DNA of 64,000 nt from Rhodoferax sp. (GCF_025354435.1 NZ_JANXMU010000039.1:1-64000), one strand, 5' to 3'. Shown: positions 28,301-35,651, counted from the stretch's first letter. Numbers and translations: made by a program. Notes: generated by a model from the letters alone, not told the origin.

Positions 28301-28770
28301 AGGGCCGCAAGGTGCTGCTGTTTTCGCAGTTCACCAGCATGCTGGCGCGCATCGAGGTGGAGCTGAAAGCCCGCGGTATCCCCTGGGTCAAACTCACCGG
28401 CCAGTCGCAAAAGCGCGACCAGCTCATCGACCAGTTCACTAGCGGTGCCGTGCCCTTGTTCCTGATCAGCCTGAAGGCCGGTGGCGTGGGTCTGAACCTG
28501 CCGCAGGCCGACACCGTCATCCATTACGACCCGTGGTGGAACCCGGCGGTCGAAACCCAGGCCACCGACCGCGCCCACCGCATCGGCCAGACGCAAAGCG
28601 TGTGGGTAGTGAAGCTGGTGGCGCAGGGCACCATCGAAGAGCGCATCCTGGCCCTGCAAGAGCGCAAGGCCGCGCTGGCCGAGAGCATGTACAGCGGTGC
28701 GCAAGGACGCTCGGAGCCGCTGTTCTCGGAAACGGATTTGCAGGAACTACTCAAACCACTATCAAAATAG
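25351..28770 (+). CDS. SNF2-family helicase with SWIM zinc finger
   Basis: This 1139-residue DNA-dependent ATPase of the SNF2/RapA group has an N-terminal SWIM zinc finger (C83, C85, C91, H93 in CTCPVGVDCKHA), a long linker region of about 500 residues and a C-terminal helicase core. Walker A is DDMGLGKT (K704), Walker B DEAQ (D796), with GTPMEN, LRRTK, FSQFTSML, LKAGGVGLNLPQADTVIHYDPWWNPAVETQATDRAHRIGQ as motifs III-VI. It abuts lipA with no gap, so it shares that transcript. The role may be transcription-complex recycling or DNA repair. The last codons and TAG stop are contributed by a family A repeat. Confidence 0.94.
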   Translation: MATVGGLWFNPRNLGNYVSDTVLERGLTLYRGQKVLDIEVRAIDNGRWQLTGSVQGSERTPYKQSIRLHINVHGMLTHWDADCTCPVGVDCKHAVALSLKAAYRTQATANATPPKPPTDAELAAARLLAEQRTRDAAALKVRQWLAQFDALDRRSSPRPDSAQTESFVYTLCPGTTQQKTQLLQLQLQKTYLKKNGEWAKPKNILTPPYPGHPLFDAASPAEQELLRMLKGMANGSNHYAYALTHCAVVEGAAGLLALQMASDTGRLFTVADGGFLGAPLRWAAPRELGWSWHQAAQPLASEPVWTLESRLAHSSENAQVYANHPPLYLDTAQGLCGLAQTQGIAPEQLPLLLNAPPMPQSAIEPLQLPLTRRLAAVAMPPTLKPLPTVQGVVPTGHLHLVPVAKKDEAEVGLLRAQLVFDYAGLRGSWDPVEPSVIVQQGSTRTLLIRDPEAEKAMDTQLLAHGLQGTPQTGYVLPGPQSQQTWLDWADTDFAAFRADGFTVTRDDALTDWLQRADALDVQMQAQNANDPDASPWFDLSLGMEINGERHNILPWLPSLLNQLASTPADEATGERVLPPFVYMRKPDDSFIRVPTEPLRPWLAALLELVGDRQHDLEGDSLRLSRMEALRAGAALGEGAVWTGASALQELVTQLAGRSALPEVPLPEGVHASLRPYQQQGLNWLQFLRRAGLNGILADDMGLGKTLQTLAHIQVEKDAGRLTNPALIIAPVSLMGNWQREAQRFCPGLRTLVLHGQDRHEVADTTHEHDVVIAPYSLLQRDREGWLQAPWHIVVLDEAQNIKNASTQAAQVVAELQTQHRLALSGTPMENHLGEIWSLFHFLMPGFLGSQAKFGSLFRTPIEKRGDIERLAQLRSRITPFMLRRTKALVAHELPPKVETVMRVELEGPQADLYEAIRLTTEKAVREALDSKGLAKSHITILDALLKLRQVCCDPGLLKLESAKKVTRSAKLDQLMEILPEMLAEGRKVLLFSQFTSMLARIEVELKARGIPWVKLTGQSQKRDQLIDQFTSGAVPLFLISLKAGGVGLNLPQADTVIHYDPWWNPAVETQATDRAHRIGQTQSVWVVKLVAQGTIEERILALQERKAALAESMYSGAQGRSEPLFSETDLQELLKPLSK

Positions 28771-28823
28771 TAGCTGCCTGCATAGACAGCATCTACGCTA
28801 GAGGCACTTTTTTCATAAATTCT
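28759..28823 (+). repeat. Dispersed repeat family A, copy 7
   Basis: AAAATAGTAGCTGCCTGCATAG, then TACGCTAGAGGCACTTTTTTCATAAATTCT. Both family blocks and the T-rich tail are present. It overlaps the last codons and TAG stop of the SNF2 gene. Confidence 0.85.
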
Positions 28824-28900
28824 GACCGGATGCCCGCGAGACCGCCGTCGCAGCCGCTATCCTTGTCCCGTTGATCCACTGACGCAGAGGAATTGCACCC

Positions 28901-29527
28901 ATGCCCCCCCATAGCCCCCAAAAACCCTTCTCCATGATCCGCGAGTTCCACCTGGCCGACTGGTTCACACTGGCCAACGCGGTGTGCGGTGTGGGGGCGC
29001 TGTTTTCAACCATGACCTTTCTGGAAGTGGGCGATGTGCGGCACATCTACTTTGCCTGCTGGCTGGTGCTAGCGGCCTTTGTGTTCGATGTGTTCGACGG
29101 CAAGATTGCCCGCTGGCGGCAAAAGACCTCGATCCTGGGGCGCGAGCTGGATTCGCTAGCGGATGTGATCTCGTTCGGCGTGGCCCCGGCCATCATGGCC
29201 TACGGCTGCGGCATGCAGGGGCTGTATGACCGCATCGTGCTGGCGTTTTTTGTGGCCTGCGGGGTGTCGCGGCTGGCGCGCTACAACGTGACGGCCGAAA
29301 CGCTGTCGCAGGGCTCCGACAAGGTGAAATACTTTGAGGGCACGCCGATCCCTACCTCCATCGTGCTGGTGTTCATGCTGGGCATGGCCGCCTGGACCGG
29401 CAATGTACGGCACGAACTGTGGGGCGGCTCCATGGTGCTGGGCGGCTTCACGCTGCATCCGCTGGTGCTGCTGTTTGCGCTGTCGGGCTCGCTGATGATC
29501 AGCCGCATCCGCATTCCCAAACCGTAA
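28901..29527 (+). CDS. pssA: CDP-diacylglycerol--serine O-phosphatidyltransferase
   Basis: This 208-residue inner-membrane enzyme makes phosphatidylserine, the precursor of phosphatidylethanolamine. The CDP-alcohol phosphotransferase motif is complete: DVFDGKIAR, then G and two aspartates in GRELDSLAD. About six membrane helices are visible. The length and REFHLADWFTLANAVCGVGA N-terminus fit bacterial PssA (type II). An upstream GAGG sits at suitable distance from ATG 28901. Confidence 0.93.
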   Translation: MPPHSPQKPFSMIREFHLADWFTLANAVCGVGALFSTMTFLEVGDVRHIYFACWLVLAAFVFDVFDGKIARWRQKTSILGRELDSLADVISFGVAPAIMAYGCGMQGLYDRIVLAFFVACGVSRLARYNVTAETLSQGSDKVKYFEGTPIPTSIVLVFMLGMAAWTGNVRHELWGGSMVLGGFTLHPLVLLFALSGSLMISRIRIPKP

Positions 29528-29704
29528 AACCGACTGGTCGGTCTAGCGCCAATTCTGAGAAACATGCATTTTCAGCCCAAAATTCCCACATTTTTAGTGC
29601 GATCAATCGCCTATCGTTGAATTTAATAGAACGATGCCATCAAACGGGTTAACCCTGATACCGGGTCAACAGGCCTAAAGTTCAACCCATGGATCCGGCA
29701 AACC

Positions 29705-29723
29705 AGCTCTTCACCGAAGAGCT
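29705..29723. other. Perfect 8-bp inverted repeat upstream of the DUF4148 gene
   Basis: AGCTCTTC and GAAGAGCT flank a 3-nt loop, with no T-tract. It lies 65 nt upstream of the DUF4148 start and may be an operator or mRNA leader hairpin. The rest of the 260-nt gap shows no gene. Confidence 0.5.
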
Positions 29724-29787
29724 CCAAAAAGTCGGCCATGGCTGCAGACCACAAGGCTGCCGTCTTTGAACCAACCACCTGAAAGAA

Positions 29788-30087
29788 ATGACCATGACTG
29801 CATCTAAATTCGCCGCTACCGCTTTGATCGCTTTGGCTTCTGTAGCCGCCACCAGCGCCTTTGCCGAAACCAACAAGAACTACCCCGAGTTGGTGACGAC
29901 CAGCGCTAAAACCCGTGCCGAAGTCAAAACCGAACTGGTACAGGCCCGCCAGAACGGCAGCCTGAACCTGCTCAACGACGCGCAGTACCCCAAGATTGTG
30001 TCCATCAGCACCAAGACCCGCGCCGAAGTGCTGGCCGAATACGTGGCTGCCCGCAAGGCCGGTCAAATTGTGCAAACACACGGCTAA
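29788..30087 (+). CDS. Secreted DUF4148 protein
   Basis: This 99-residue protein has a signal peptide cut after SAFA (about residue 26) and a DUF4148 domain. Two internal repeats are visible: LVTTSAKTRAEVKTELVQARQNG and IVSISTKTRAEVLAEYVAARKAG. DUF4148 proteins are abundant in Burkholderiales, often in multiple copies, with no known function. It starts at ATG 29788; ATG two codons in is also possible. The downstream 41-residue peptide has a similar leader and may derive from such a gene. Confidence 0.85.
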   Translation: MTMTASKFAATALIALASVAATSAFAETNKNYPELVTTSAKTRAEVKTELVQARQNGSLNLLNDAQYPKIVSISTKTRAEVLAEYVAARKAGQIVQTHG

Positions 30088-30204
30088 GCCCCCTCGAGCC
30101 AGCGGCTCGCCAGACAGTGCCTTGAGTGCGATGCGATTTAACCCCCCCGGGTCGCATAGCGACAAGGCCACTGCCTGGTAGCTCTGGCCCACCGGAGATA
30201 CACC

Positions 30205-30330
30205 ATGAACACCCTCAAATTTACCGCCGCCGCCCTGTTGGCACTGGCATCTGCCGTGGCGATCAGCGCTTATGCGGTGGATGAAACCGGCTTGTCCGGG
30301 CAAGCGGCGTATGGGCAGACGCGAGTCTGA
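30205..30330 (+). CDS. 41-residue secreted peptide
   Basis: This short ORF starts at ATG 30205 with GGAGA upstream and encodes 41 residues. The first 24 (MNTLKFTAAALLALASAVAI then SAYA) look like a signal peptide of the same type as the upstream DUF4148 protein; the mature part would be only 17 residues (VDETGLSGQAAYGQTRV). It could be the remnant of a second DUF4148 gene truncated after its leader, or a small secreted peptide. A family A repeat with a terminator-like hairpin follows 20 nt later. Confidence 0.6.
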   Translation: MNTLKFTAAALLALASAVAISAYAVDETGLSGQAAYGQTRV

Positions 30331-30349
30331 GTTGCATACCCGTAAACCG

Positions 30350-30423
30350 CTCTATAAAAGAGAGCTGCTACCGCTTATTCTGTAAGCGCTAGCAGCTTTT
30401 TTTACGCCTATTTTTATAGAGCG
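30350..30423 (+). repeat. Dispersed repeat family A, copy 8, terminator-like
   Basis: AGAGCTGCTACCGCTTATTC and TGTAAGCGCTAGCAGC then TTTTTTTA combine family A blocks with a hairpin (AGCTGCTACCGCTTA pairing with TAAGCGCTAGCAGCT) and a T-tract, so it can act as a terminator after the 41-residue peptide. CTCTATAAAA/TTTTATAGAG forms an outer pair. Confidence 0.82.
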
Positions 30424-30559
30424 CCGAGCCATTGCGCTCCACCAGAGCGAGCGCCGTCAAGTGGCTTGCTTATCCGAATCCATACTTCGCAAATATCTGC
30501 TTTTTCAGAAGTGTTATGCAGCGTACCGTTGGGCTTCTAGCAACCCCAGGAGATATGGC

Positions 30560-30901
30560 ATGCAAGTACTGTTTCAATCCCGAGATCCCGAAGGCACTGA
30601 ATTCCGCGAACGCGTCGAGCGCCGGGTGCGCTTTGTAACGCGGCGGCTGGAAGGCCTGGTGCCACGCGTAAAGGTACAGCTGTCAGATGTCAACGGCCCC
30701 CGCGGCGGTGTTGATAAACGCTGCCAGCTGGCGCTACAAACCGAAACGGCCGGCACGGTGGTGGTGACCTCCACCGCCCGCAACTGGCGTTTGGCGGTCG
30801 ACCAGGCCCTGGGCAGGGCTGGACGGATATTGCGCCAACTGGTACAGCGCCAACGCACACAGGTTCGGCCCCGCGTCCGGGCCACCCCCGCAGACATCTA
30901 A
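30560..30901 (+). CDS. HPF/RaiA-family ribosome-associated protein
   Basis: This 113-residue protein resembles ribosome hibernation factors (HPF/RaiA, sigma-54 modulation fold): MQVLFQSRDPEGTEFRERVERRVRFVTRRLEGLVPRVKVQLSDVNG, basic helices and the QLALQTETAGTVVVTSTARNWRLAVDQALGRAGRIL core. The start at ATG 30560 has a good AGGAGAT site; a longer frame from 30461 runs out of the repeat region and is not protein-like. The tail is Arg-rich. It may bind the 30S subunit in stationary phase. It is weakly similar to classical HPF, so activity is inferred. Confidence 0.8.
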   Translation: MQVLFQSRDPEGTEFRERVERRVRFVTRRLEGLVPRVKVQLSDVNGPRGGVDKRCQLALQTETAGTVVVTSTARNWRLAVDQALGRAGRILRQLVQRQRTQVRPRVRATPADI

Positions 30902-30912
30902 GGAAATACACA

Positions 30913-31143
30913 ATGGAACAAACCCACCGCCCGGTCCGTCCGGGCACCGCACTCGCCCTGCGCGCGCAAGCGCTGCCCCCGCCAGCATCAAACCGCAGCC
31001 GCTATGTCTGGCTGGGCATGGCCTTGCTGCTGGCGGCTATTGCCGGTATCGGCTTCAAGGTTCCGGTCATCGGCGTGCTGCTGGCCGCCGCCTGCAGTTA
31101 CGCACTGCTGCGGACCGCATCCAAAGCGCAAAAACAGGTGTGA
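30913..31143 (+). CDS. Small membrane protein of unknown function
   Basis: This 76-residue protein has a Pro/Arg-rich cytosolic N-terminus and two membrane helices (about residues 29-46 and 50-67: YVWLGMALLLAAIAGIGF; VPVIGVLLAAACSYALL). It starts 11 nt after the ribosome-associated protein gene and has a GGAAATAC site before it, so the two form an operon. I do not recognise the family. Confidence 0.65.
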   Translation: MEQTHRPVRPGTALALRAQALPPPASNRSRYVWLGMALLLAAIAGIGFKVPVIGVLLAAACSYALLRTASKAQKQV

Positions 31144-31179
31144 ACCACGCCAGACACGCCGCAAGATGCGGTGAAACGG

Positions 31180-31252
31180 CAGCGTTAGTAGCTATTAAAA
31201 TAATAGCTACTAACGCATACAAAATATACGCCATAGGCCGATTAGGCCCTTA
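31180..31252. repeat. Dispersed repeat family A, copy 9, with 16-bp perfect hairpin
   Basis: Positions 31182-31216 form a perfect 16-bp inverted repeat (GCGTTAGTAGCTATTA and its complement) around AAA. It lies between the convergent small membrane protein and ptsI genes and overlaps the ptsI stop region (31250). The downstream GGCC and T-rich parts are diverged. It may terminate both transcripts. Confidence 0.78.
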
Positions 31253-33076
31253 ATACTTAGACAAGGGCCCCAGGCCGGAATCCACCCGGCAGGGTGTGCC
31301 GTCGGGGCGGGCGGTAAGGGGCTCGGCCATGGCCTGGACCGGGTCTTCGGACTCCAGCACGCGCTGCGCCCAAGGGCCCAATCGGGCGGTATCGGCACGC
31401 AACACCTCTTGTTTGACGGCCAAAATCTGCGCTGGATGCATCGAGAAGCTGCGCAGCCCCAGACCCAGCAGTAGCCGGGTCATGGTGATATCCCCGGCCA
31501 TTTCGCCGCACACGCTGACGCCCTTGCCCTGGGCCTGGCAGGCGCGGATGGTATCGGCCAACAGGCGCAGCACGGCGGGGTGCAGCGGGTCGTACAGGTG
31601 GGCCACCGATTCGTCGGCGCGGTCGATGGCCAGGGTGTACTGGATCAGGTCGTTGGTGCCGACCGACAAAAAGTCAAAATATTTGAGGAACAGCGGCAGC
31701 GTCAACGCGGCAGCCGGGATCTCGATCATCGCGCCCAGCTTGAGCGGGCCATAGACCACGCCGCGGTTGTCCAGCTCGGCGCGGGCAAAGTCCAGCAACG
31801 CCAGGGTCTGGCGGATTTCGCTGCCGTGGGCCAGCATGGGGACCAGCAGATTCACCTGGCCATGCACCGCCGCCCGCAGAATAGCCCGCAACTGGGTCAA
31901 AAACATGGCCGGGTCGGCCAGGCTCCAGCGGATGGCGCGCAGGCCCAGCGCCGGGTTGAGGTGGGTGTCTTCCTTGTGGCCCTTGTCCAGCGGCTTATCG
32001 GCCCCGATATCTACCGTGCGGATGGTCACCGGCATACCCTGCATGCCCTCGACCGCGCTGCGGTAGGCCTGGTACTGCTCTTCTTCGTTCGGCAGGCTGC
32101 CTTTGCGGCCCATGAACAGGAATTCGCTGCGGAACAGGCCCACGCCCACCGCCCCGGCGGTCACTGCACTCACCGCGTCTTCGGGCATTTCGATATTCGC
32201 CAGCAGCTCGACCTTATGGCCGTCCAGGGTGATGGCCGGGGTGTGGCGCAGGCGGGTCAGGCGCTCGCGCTCCAGCTCGCCCTGGCGCTGCTTGAAACCG
32301 TATTCGGCCAGGATGATGGGTGAGGGATCGACCACCACCACCCCGGCATCGCCGTCGATGATGACCCAATCGTCCTGCCGCACCAGTTGGCTGGCGCTGC
32401 GCGCCCCCACCACAGCGGGGATGTCCAGGCTGCGGGCGACGATGGCGGTGTGCGAGGTTTTGCCGCCCACGTCGGTCACAAACCCGGCGAACACGCTTTG
32501 CTTGAACTGCAGCATGTCGGCGGGTGACAGGTCGTGGGCAATCAGCACCAACGGCACGGTCAGGCTCTCATCGGGCGACATCTGGTGCGAACCACCCTTG
32601 CGCCGCACCGGTGGCGGCAAAGCGATGGGCGAGACCACGCCCTTCATGTAGCGCAGGATGCGATCAACCACCTGCTCCAGGTCGGCCTTGCGCTCGCGCA
32701 GGTACTCGTCCTCCATCTCGTCGAACTGGCGGGCGATGATCTCCAGCTGGGTGGTCAGCGCCCATTCGGCGTTGTACAGGCGGTCGGTGATCCAGTGCTT
32801 GACACCGGTGGTCAAGGTCTCGTCTTCCAGCAGCATCAGGTGCACGTCGAGCAGGGCCGTCAGCTCGGGCGGTGCGTCCTTGGGCATGGCGTGCTGCAGG
32901 CGCTGCAGCTCGTCCACCACAGCGTTGCGGCCCACGCGCACGCGGTCGATCTCGGCCGGGATCTGCTCGGGCTTGATGAAGTAATGCGCTACCTCTACAC
33001 GGCTGGAGCCGACCAGCACCGCACGCCCGATGGCAATGCCGCGGGCGACCGGTAACCCGTGGATGGAGAAAGTCAT
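31250..33076 (-). CDS. ptsI: PTS enzyme I
   Basis: This 608-residue phosphotransferase takes phosphate from PEP and gives it to HPr. The phosphohistidine lies in GGKTSHTAIVARSLDIPAVVG; the PEP-binding barrel shows GVGLFRSEFLFMGR, ALGLRAIRWSLADP, MIEIPAA, FLSVGTNDLIQYTLAIDR and SVCGEMAG with its cysteine. ATG 33076 (MTFSIHGLPVARGIAIGRA) is chosen because a longer frame would translate a family B repeat. It follows ptsH and the EIIA-Man gene on the same strand. No EIIB/EIIC is present, so the set is regulatory. Confidence 0.96.
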   Translation of the reverse strand: MTFSIHGLPVARGIAIGRAVLVGSSRVEVAHYFIKPEQIPAEIDRVRVGRNAVVDELQRLQHAMPKDAPPELTALLDVHLMLLEDETLTTGVKHWITDRLYNAEWALTTQLEIIARQFDEMEDEYLRERKADLEQVVDRILRYMKGVVSPIALPPPVRRKGGSHQMSPDESLTVPLVLIAHDLSPADMLQFKQSVFAGFVTDVGGKTSHTAIVARSLDIPAVVGARSASQLVRQDDWVIIDGDAGVVVVDPSPIILAEYGFKQRQGELERERLTRLRHTPAITLDGHKVELLANIEMPEDAVSAVTAGAVGVGLFRSEFLFMGRKGSLPNEEEQYQAYRSAVEGMQGMPVTIRTVDIGADKPLDKGHKEDTHLNPALGLRAIRWSLADPAMFLTQLRAILRAAVHGQVNLLVPMLAHGSEIRQTLALLDFARAELDNRGVVYGPLKLGAMIEIPAAALTLPLFLKYFDFLSVGTNDLIQYTLAIDRADESVAHLYDPLHPAVLRLLADTIRACQAQGKGVSVCGEMAGDITMTRLLLGLGLRSFSMHPAQILAVKQEVLRADTARLGPWAQRVLESEDPVQAMAEPLTARPDGTPCRVDSGLGPLSKY

Positions 33077-33109
33077 GGCACCACGGCTCCCGTATTCACA
33101 AGCGAATGC

Positions 33110-33196
33110 CGTCGAACCGGCTCTGCCGGGCGACCAGCATTGCCCCCTGCAAGGGGGTTGGCGGTTACGCGCAGCGAACAAGCCTGGGGGTGAGCC
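33110..33196 (-). repeat. Dispersed repeat family B, copy 3
   Basis: In opposite orientation to copy 1: ACCGGCTCTGCCGG, GCATTGCCCCCTGCAAGGGGGTTGGCGG, then AGCCTGGGGGTGAGCC. It fills the ptsH-ptsI gap and contains the false upstream start of ptsI. Confidence 0.88.
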
Positions 33197-33200
33197 ATAT

Positions 33201-33470
33201 CTATTGGCCTTCGCCGAACTTGTCGGCTATCAATGCCAGCAGTGCGTCCATGGCTTCCTGCTCTTTGGGGCCATCGGTGTCGAGCACCACGGTGCTGCCG
33301 ATACCGGCGGCCAACATCATCACGCCCATGATGCTTTTGGCGTTGACGCGGCGCTCGCCGCGGGCGATCCAGACCTCGCAGGGGTAGCTGCCCGCCAGCT
33401 TGGTGAGCTTGGCGGAGGCGCGGGCGTGCAGGCCCAATTTATTGTTGATGGTCGTGGATATTTGGATCAT
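33201..33470 (-). CDS. ptsH: Phosphocarrier protein HPr
   Basis: This 89-residue protein carries phosphate at H15 in NKLGLHARASAKL; the regulatory serine site is S46-like in VNAKSIMGVMMLAAG. ATG 33470 (MIQISTTINN) is chosen over an upstream start inside the EIIA gene. It overlaps the EIIA-Man gene by 32 nt, giving translational coupling. It works with EI and EIIA in a nitrogen/carbon regulatory chain. Confidence 0.96.
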   Translation of the reverse strand: MIQISTTINNKLGLHARASAKLTKLAGSYPCEVWIARGERRVNAKSIMGVMMLAAGIGSTVVLDTDGPKEQEAMDALLALIADKFGEGQ

Positions 33471-33882
33471 GCTTCTTGCGGGCTTGGTTCTGGGGTGCGG
33501 TGATGGCGACTTGCATGATGCCCTGCGTGCCGCCAATCAGCGCGCGGGCCACCAGGGCCTCCAGCGATTCATGGCGGTAGCTGACAGTGCGCAGCAGCAT
33601 GGGCAAATTGACACCGGTGATGAGCTTGGATTTGACCCCATCGACCAGCTTTTGCGCCACATTGCAGGGCGTGGCACCGAACACATCGCTCAGCACCAAA
33701 AATTGCCCGGAGCCCTGCTGGTCCATGGCGATACGGGCCATGGCAAAGGTTTCTTCGGGCGGTGTATGGGGTTGCACATCCAGCGCCACCACGCCGTTGG
33801 CGCAGTCGGGAAACACGTGCAGCGCGCATTCGCGCAGGGCGTGGGCCAGCGGGGCGTGGGCAATGATGAGGATGCTGTTCAT
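33439..33882 (-). CDS. PTS EIIA component, mannose family
   Basis: This 147-residue EIIA of the Man/fructose-sorbose group has the phosphorylation site H9 in ILIIAHAPLAHAL, with the usual DVFGATPCNVAQ segment. In Betaproteobacteria, this gene, ptsH and ptsI form a partial PTS without sugar permeases, and phosphorylation of HPr by HprK elsewhere tunes it. Its 3' end overlaps ptsH by 32 nt. It may regulate PHB metabolism or two-component systems, as known in Ralstonia. Confidence 0.93.
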   Translation of the reverse strand: MNSILIIAHAPLAHALRECALHVFPDCANGVVALDVQPHTPPEETFAMARIAMDQQGSGQFLVLSDVFGATPCNVAQKLVDGVKSKLITGVNLPMLLRTVSYRHESLEALVARALIGGTQGIMQVAITAPQNQARKKHDPNIHDHQQ

Positions 33883-33910
33883 GCGGGCTCAATTATGGGC
33901 GAGGGGACGT

Positions 33911-34423
33911 TCACTCGAATTTCAGACCGGTAAAGAAAGTGTCGGCCACGGCGGTATCGGTTTTATCGGCGTACACCACGGCATTAAACAGGTCTACGCC
34001 ATCGGCTTGGATACGGGCAAACCACACGGCTTGGGCGCTGACCGGATGGCCGTCGCCACGCTGGCCCGCCACGGCCCAGCGCAGGCCAAACTGGCCACCA
34101 GGCAGCTCAAAGGGCTGCTGCTGCGGACTGGCCGCGTGCAGGTTGGCCAGCGTGGCCGCCTGCCAGCCCGCCAGCACAGCGCTGGCTTGCCGGGCATCGG
34201 CCAGGTGCACATGGGACACGGCAAAGGTGGCTCCGGCGGCATCGCAGCCCTGCATGTCCAGCGCCACGGTGGTGCCCGCCATGGGCACATCGCGACTGGC
34301 GTGGTCGGGCTTGCAGGGCAGCAGCATCTGCAGCGCATGCGCGTCGGAACGCACGCTGCGCCAGTTGAGTGCCGGGCTGCAGGCAGCCAGCGCCAACAAG
34401 GCCAGTAACGCCAGTCGCCACAT
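33911..34423 (-). CDS. Predicted lipoprotein of unknown function
   Basis: This protein starts at ATG 34423 (a TTG two codons earlier would overlap the upstream stop) and gives 170 residues. A lipobox L-A-A-C places the lipidated cysteine at residue 15. The mature part has scattered aromatic residues and two extra cysteines (LPCKPDHASR, MQGCDAAGATF) that could pair. I do not recognise the family. It lies just after DUF4197 on the same strand (2-nt gap). Confidence 0.7.
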   Translation of the reverse strand: MWRLALLALLALAACSPALNWRSVRSDAHALQMLLPCKPDHASRDVPMAGTTVALDMQGCDAAGATFAVSHVHLADARQASAVLAGWQAATLANLHAASPQQQPFELPGGQFGLRWAVAGQRGDGHPVSAQAVWFARIQADGVDLFNAVVYADKTDTAVADTFFTGLKFE

Positions 34424-34425
34424 GC

Positions 34426-35130
34426 TCAAAATGTGGCGCCAAACACTTTCTTCAACACCGCGCTGCCGGTGCCCACCGGGTCCTGGCGGATGGATTTTTC
34501 CTGCTCGCCGATCATGGTGTACAGGCCGTCCAGGGCTTTGCGGGTGATGTAATCCTGGATGGACGCGTCTTCTTTTTTCACCAGCCCGAAGCTGGCGGCC
34601 TTGCTGGCGAACTGGTTGTATTTTTCGGCAGCGCCCACCTTTTCGGTAGATTTGGTGACCACGGGCAGGAACTTGGTGAACAGCGGCTCCCGGGTTTTGT
34701 CGGCAAAAAAGGTGGTCATGGCGTTGTCGCCGCCGCTGAGGATGTTTTTGGCATCGGTGAAGTTCATGCTCTTCACGGCGCCCACCAGTGCGTCTTTGGC
34801 CAGCGGCACGGCGGCTTCGGCGGCGCGGTTCATGCTGGTGACCAGCTCGTCCACGCGCTTGCCCTGGCCCAGGTTTTTCAGCATCTTGGCCGCAGAATCC
34901 AGGTAGCCGGGCAAAGGAATGCGAACTTTTTCGTTGCCCAGGAATCCATCTGTCTGGCCCAACAGGCCGACGGCGGCCACAGCGGCTTTTTCCAGTGCGG
35001 CTTTCAGGCCCTGGTTGGCTTCTTTGTCGGTCAAGTCGGCCAGCGACAGGGCGTGGACCTGGGCGGCGGTGGACATCAACAACACGCCCAGCGCAGACAG
35101 CCCGGCAGAATTAAAATGGCGACGATGCAT
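34426..35130 (-). CDS. DUF4197 family secreted protein
   Basis: This 234-residue helical protein has a signal peptide (MHRRHFNSAGLSALGVLLMSTAAQVHA) and the conserved DUF4197 body (LADLTDKEANQGLKAALEKAAVAAVGLLGQTDGFLGNEKVRIPLPGYLDSAAKMLKNLGQGKRVDELVTSMNRAAE). Start MHRRHF at 35130 has an AAGGGG site; an upstream ATG-like start at 35157 would overlap the divergent gene. Function unknown. Only 14 bp separate its start from the divergent tlpA-like gene. Confidence 0.88.
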   Translation of the reverse strand: MHRRHFNSAGLSALGVLLMSTAAQVHALSLADLTDKEANQGLKAALEKAAVAAVGLLGQTDGFLGNEKVRIPLPGYLDSAAKMLKNLGQGKRVDELVTSMNRAAEAAVPLAKDALVGAVKSMNFTDAKNILSGGDNAMTTFFADKTREPLFTKFLPVVTKSTEKVGAAEKYNQFASKAASFGLVKKEDASIQDYITRKALDGLYTMIGEQEKSIRQDPVGTGSAVLKKVFGATF

Positions 35131-35144
35131 AGGAACCCCTTGGT

Positions 35145-35648
35145 ATGAAAAAAACATTGGTAGCCGCCAGCGTAGCAGCCCTGCTGGCCTTGGGCTCGGG
35201 GGCCTATTATCTGACCGCCAGCAGCAGCAATGCGGCCCCCATGGCCACGTATGTGTTACTGGATGGCAGCCAGAAAACCACCGCCGACCTCAAAGGCCGG
35301 GTCACGCTGGTCAACTTCTGGGCCACCAGCTGCGTCACCTGCGTAGGCGAAATGCCAAAAGTGATTGCCACCTACGACAAGTACCACGCCCAGGGCTTCG
35401 ACACGCTGGCCGTGGCCATGTCTTACGACCCGCCCAGCTACGTCATCAACTACGCCGAAACCCGCAAGCTGCCGTTTGACGTGGCCATCGACAACACAGG
35501 TGCCGCCGCCAACGCCTGGGGCCAGGTGCAGCTGACACCCACCACCTTCCTGGTCAACAAGCGTGGCGAGATCGTCAAGCGCTTTGTCGGCGAGCCCGAC
35601 TTTCCCGAACTGCACAAGCTGATCGAAAAGCTGCTCAAAGAAGCCTAA
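35145..35648 (+). CDS. TlpA-like thioredoxin-fold protein
   Basis: This 167-residue protein has an N-terminal signal or anchor (about residues 5-25) and a periplasmic thioredoxin fold of the TlpA/ResA type. The active site is C-V-T-C in VNFWATSCVTCVGEMP, with cis-Pro in LTPTTFLVNKRGEIV. It would reduce or oxidise disulfides, for example in cytochrome maturation. The two residues between the cysteines (Val-Thr) are unusual for TlpA. Its start lies only 14 bp from the divergent DUF4197 gene. Confidence 0.88.
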   Translation: MKKTLVAASVAALLALGSGAYYLTASSSNAAPMATYVLLDGSQKTTADLKGRVTLVNFWATSCVTCVGEMPKVIATYDKYHAQGFDTLAVAMSYDPPSYVINYAETRKLPFDVAIDNTGAAANAWGQVQLTPTTFLVNKRGEIVKRFVGEPDFPELHKLIEKLLKEA

Positions 35649-35651
35649 CCC

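Noticed and set aside
30461-30559. Longer start at 30461 for the ribosome-associated protein
   Set aside because: The added residues are not like the family and the AGGAGAT site precedes ATG 30560.
33077-33181. Longer ptsI start at 33181
   Set aside because: The extension is a family B repeat in translation; MTFSIHGLPVARGIAIGR at 33076 is the enzyme I N-terminus.
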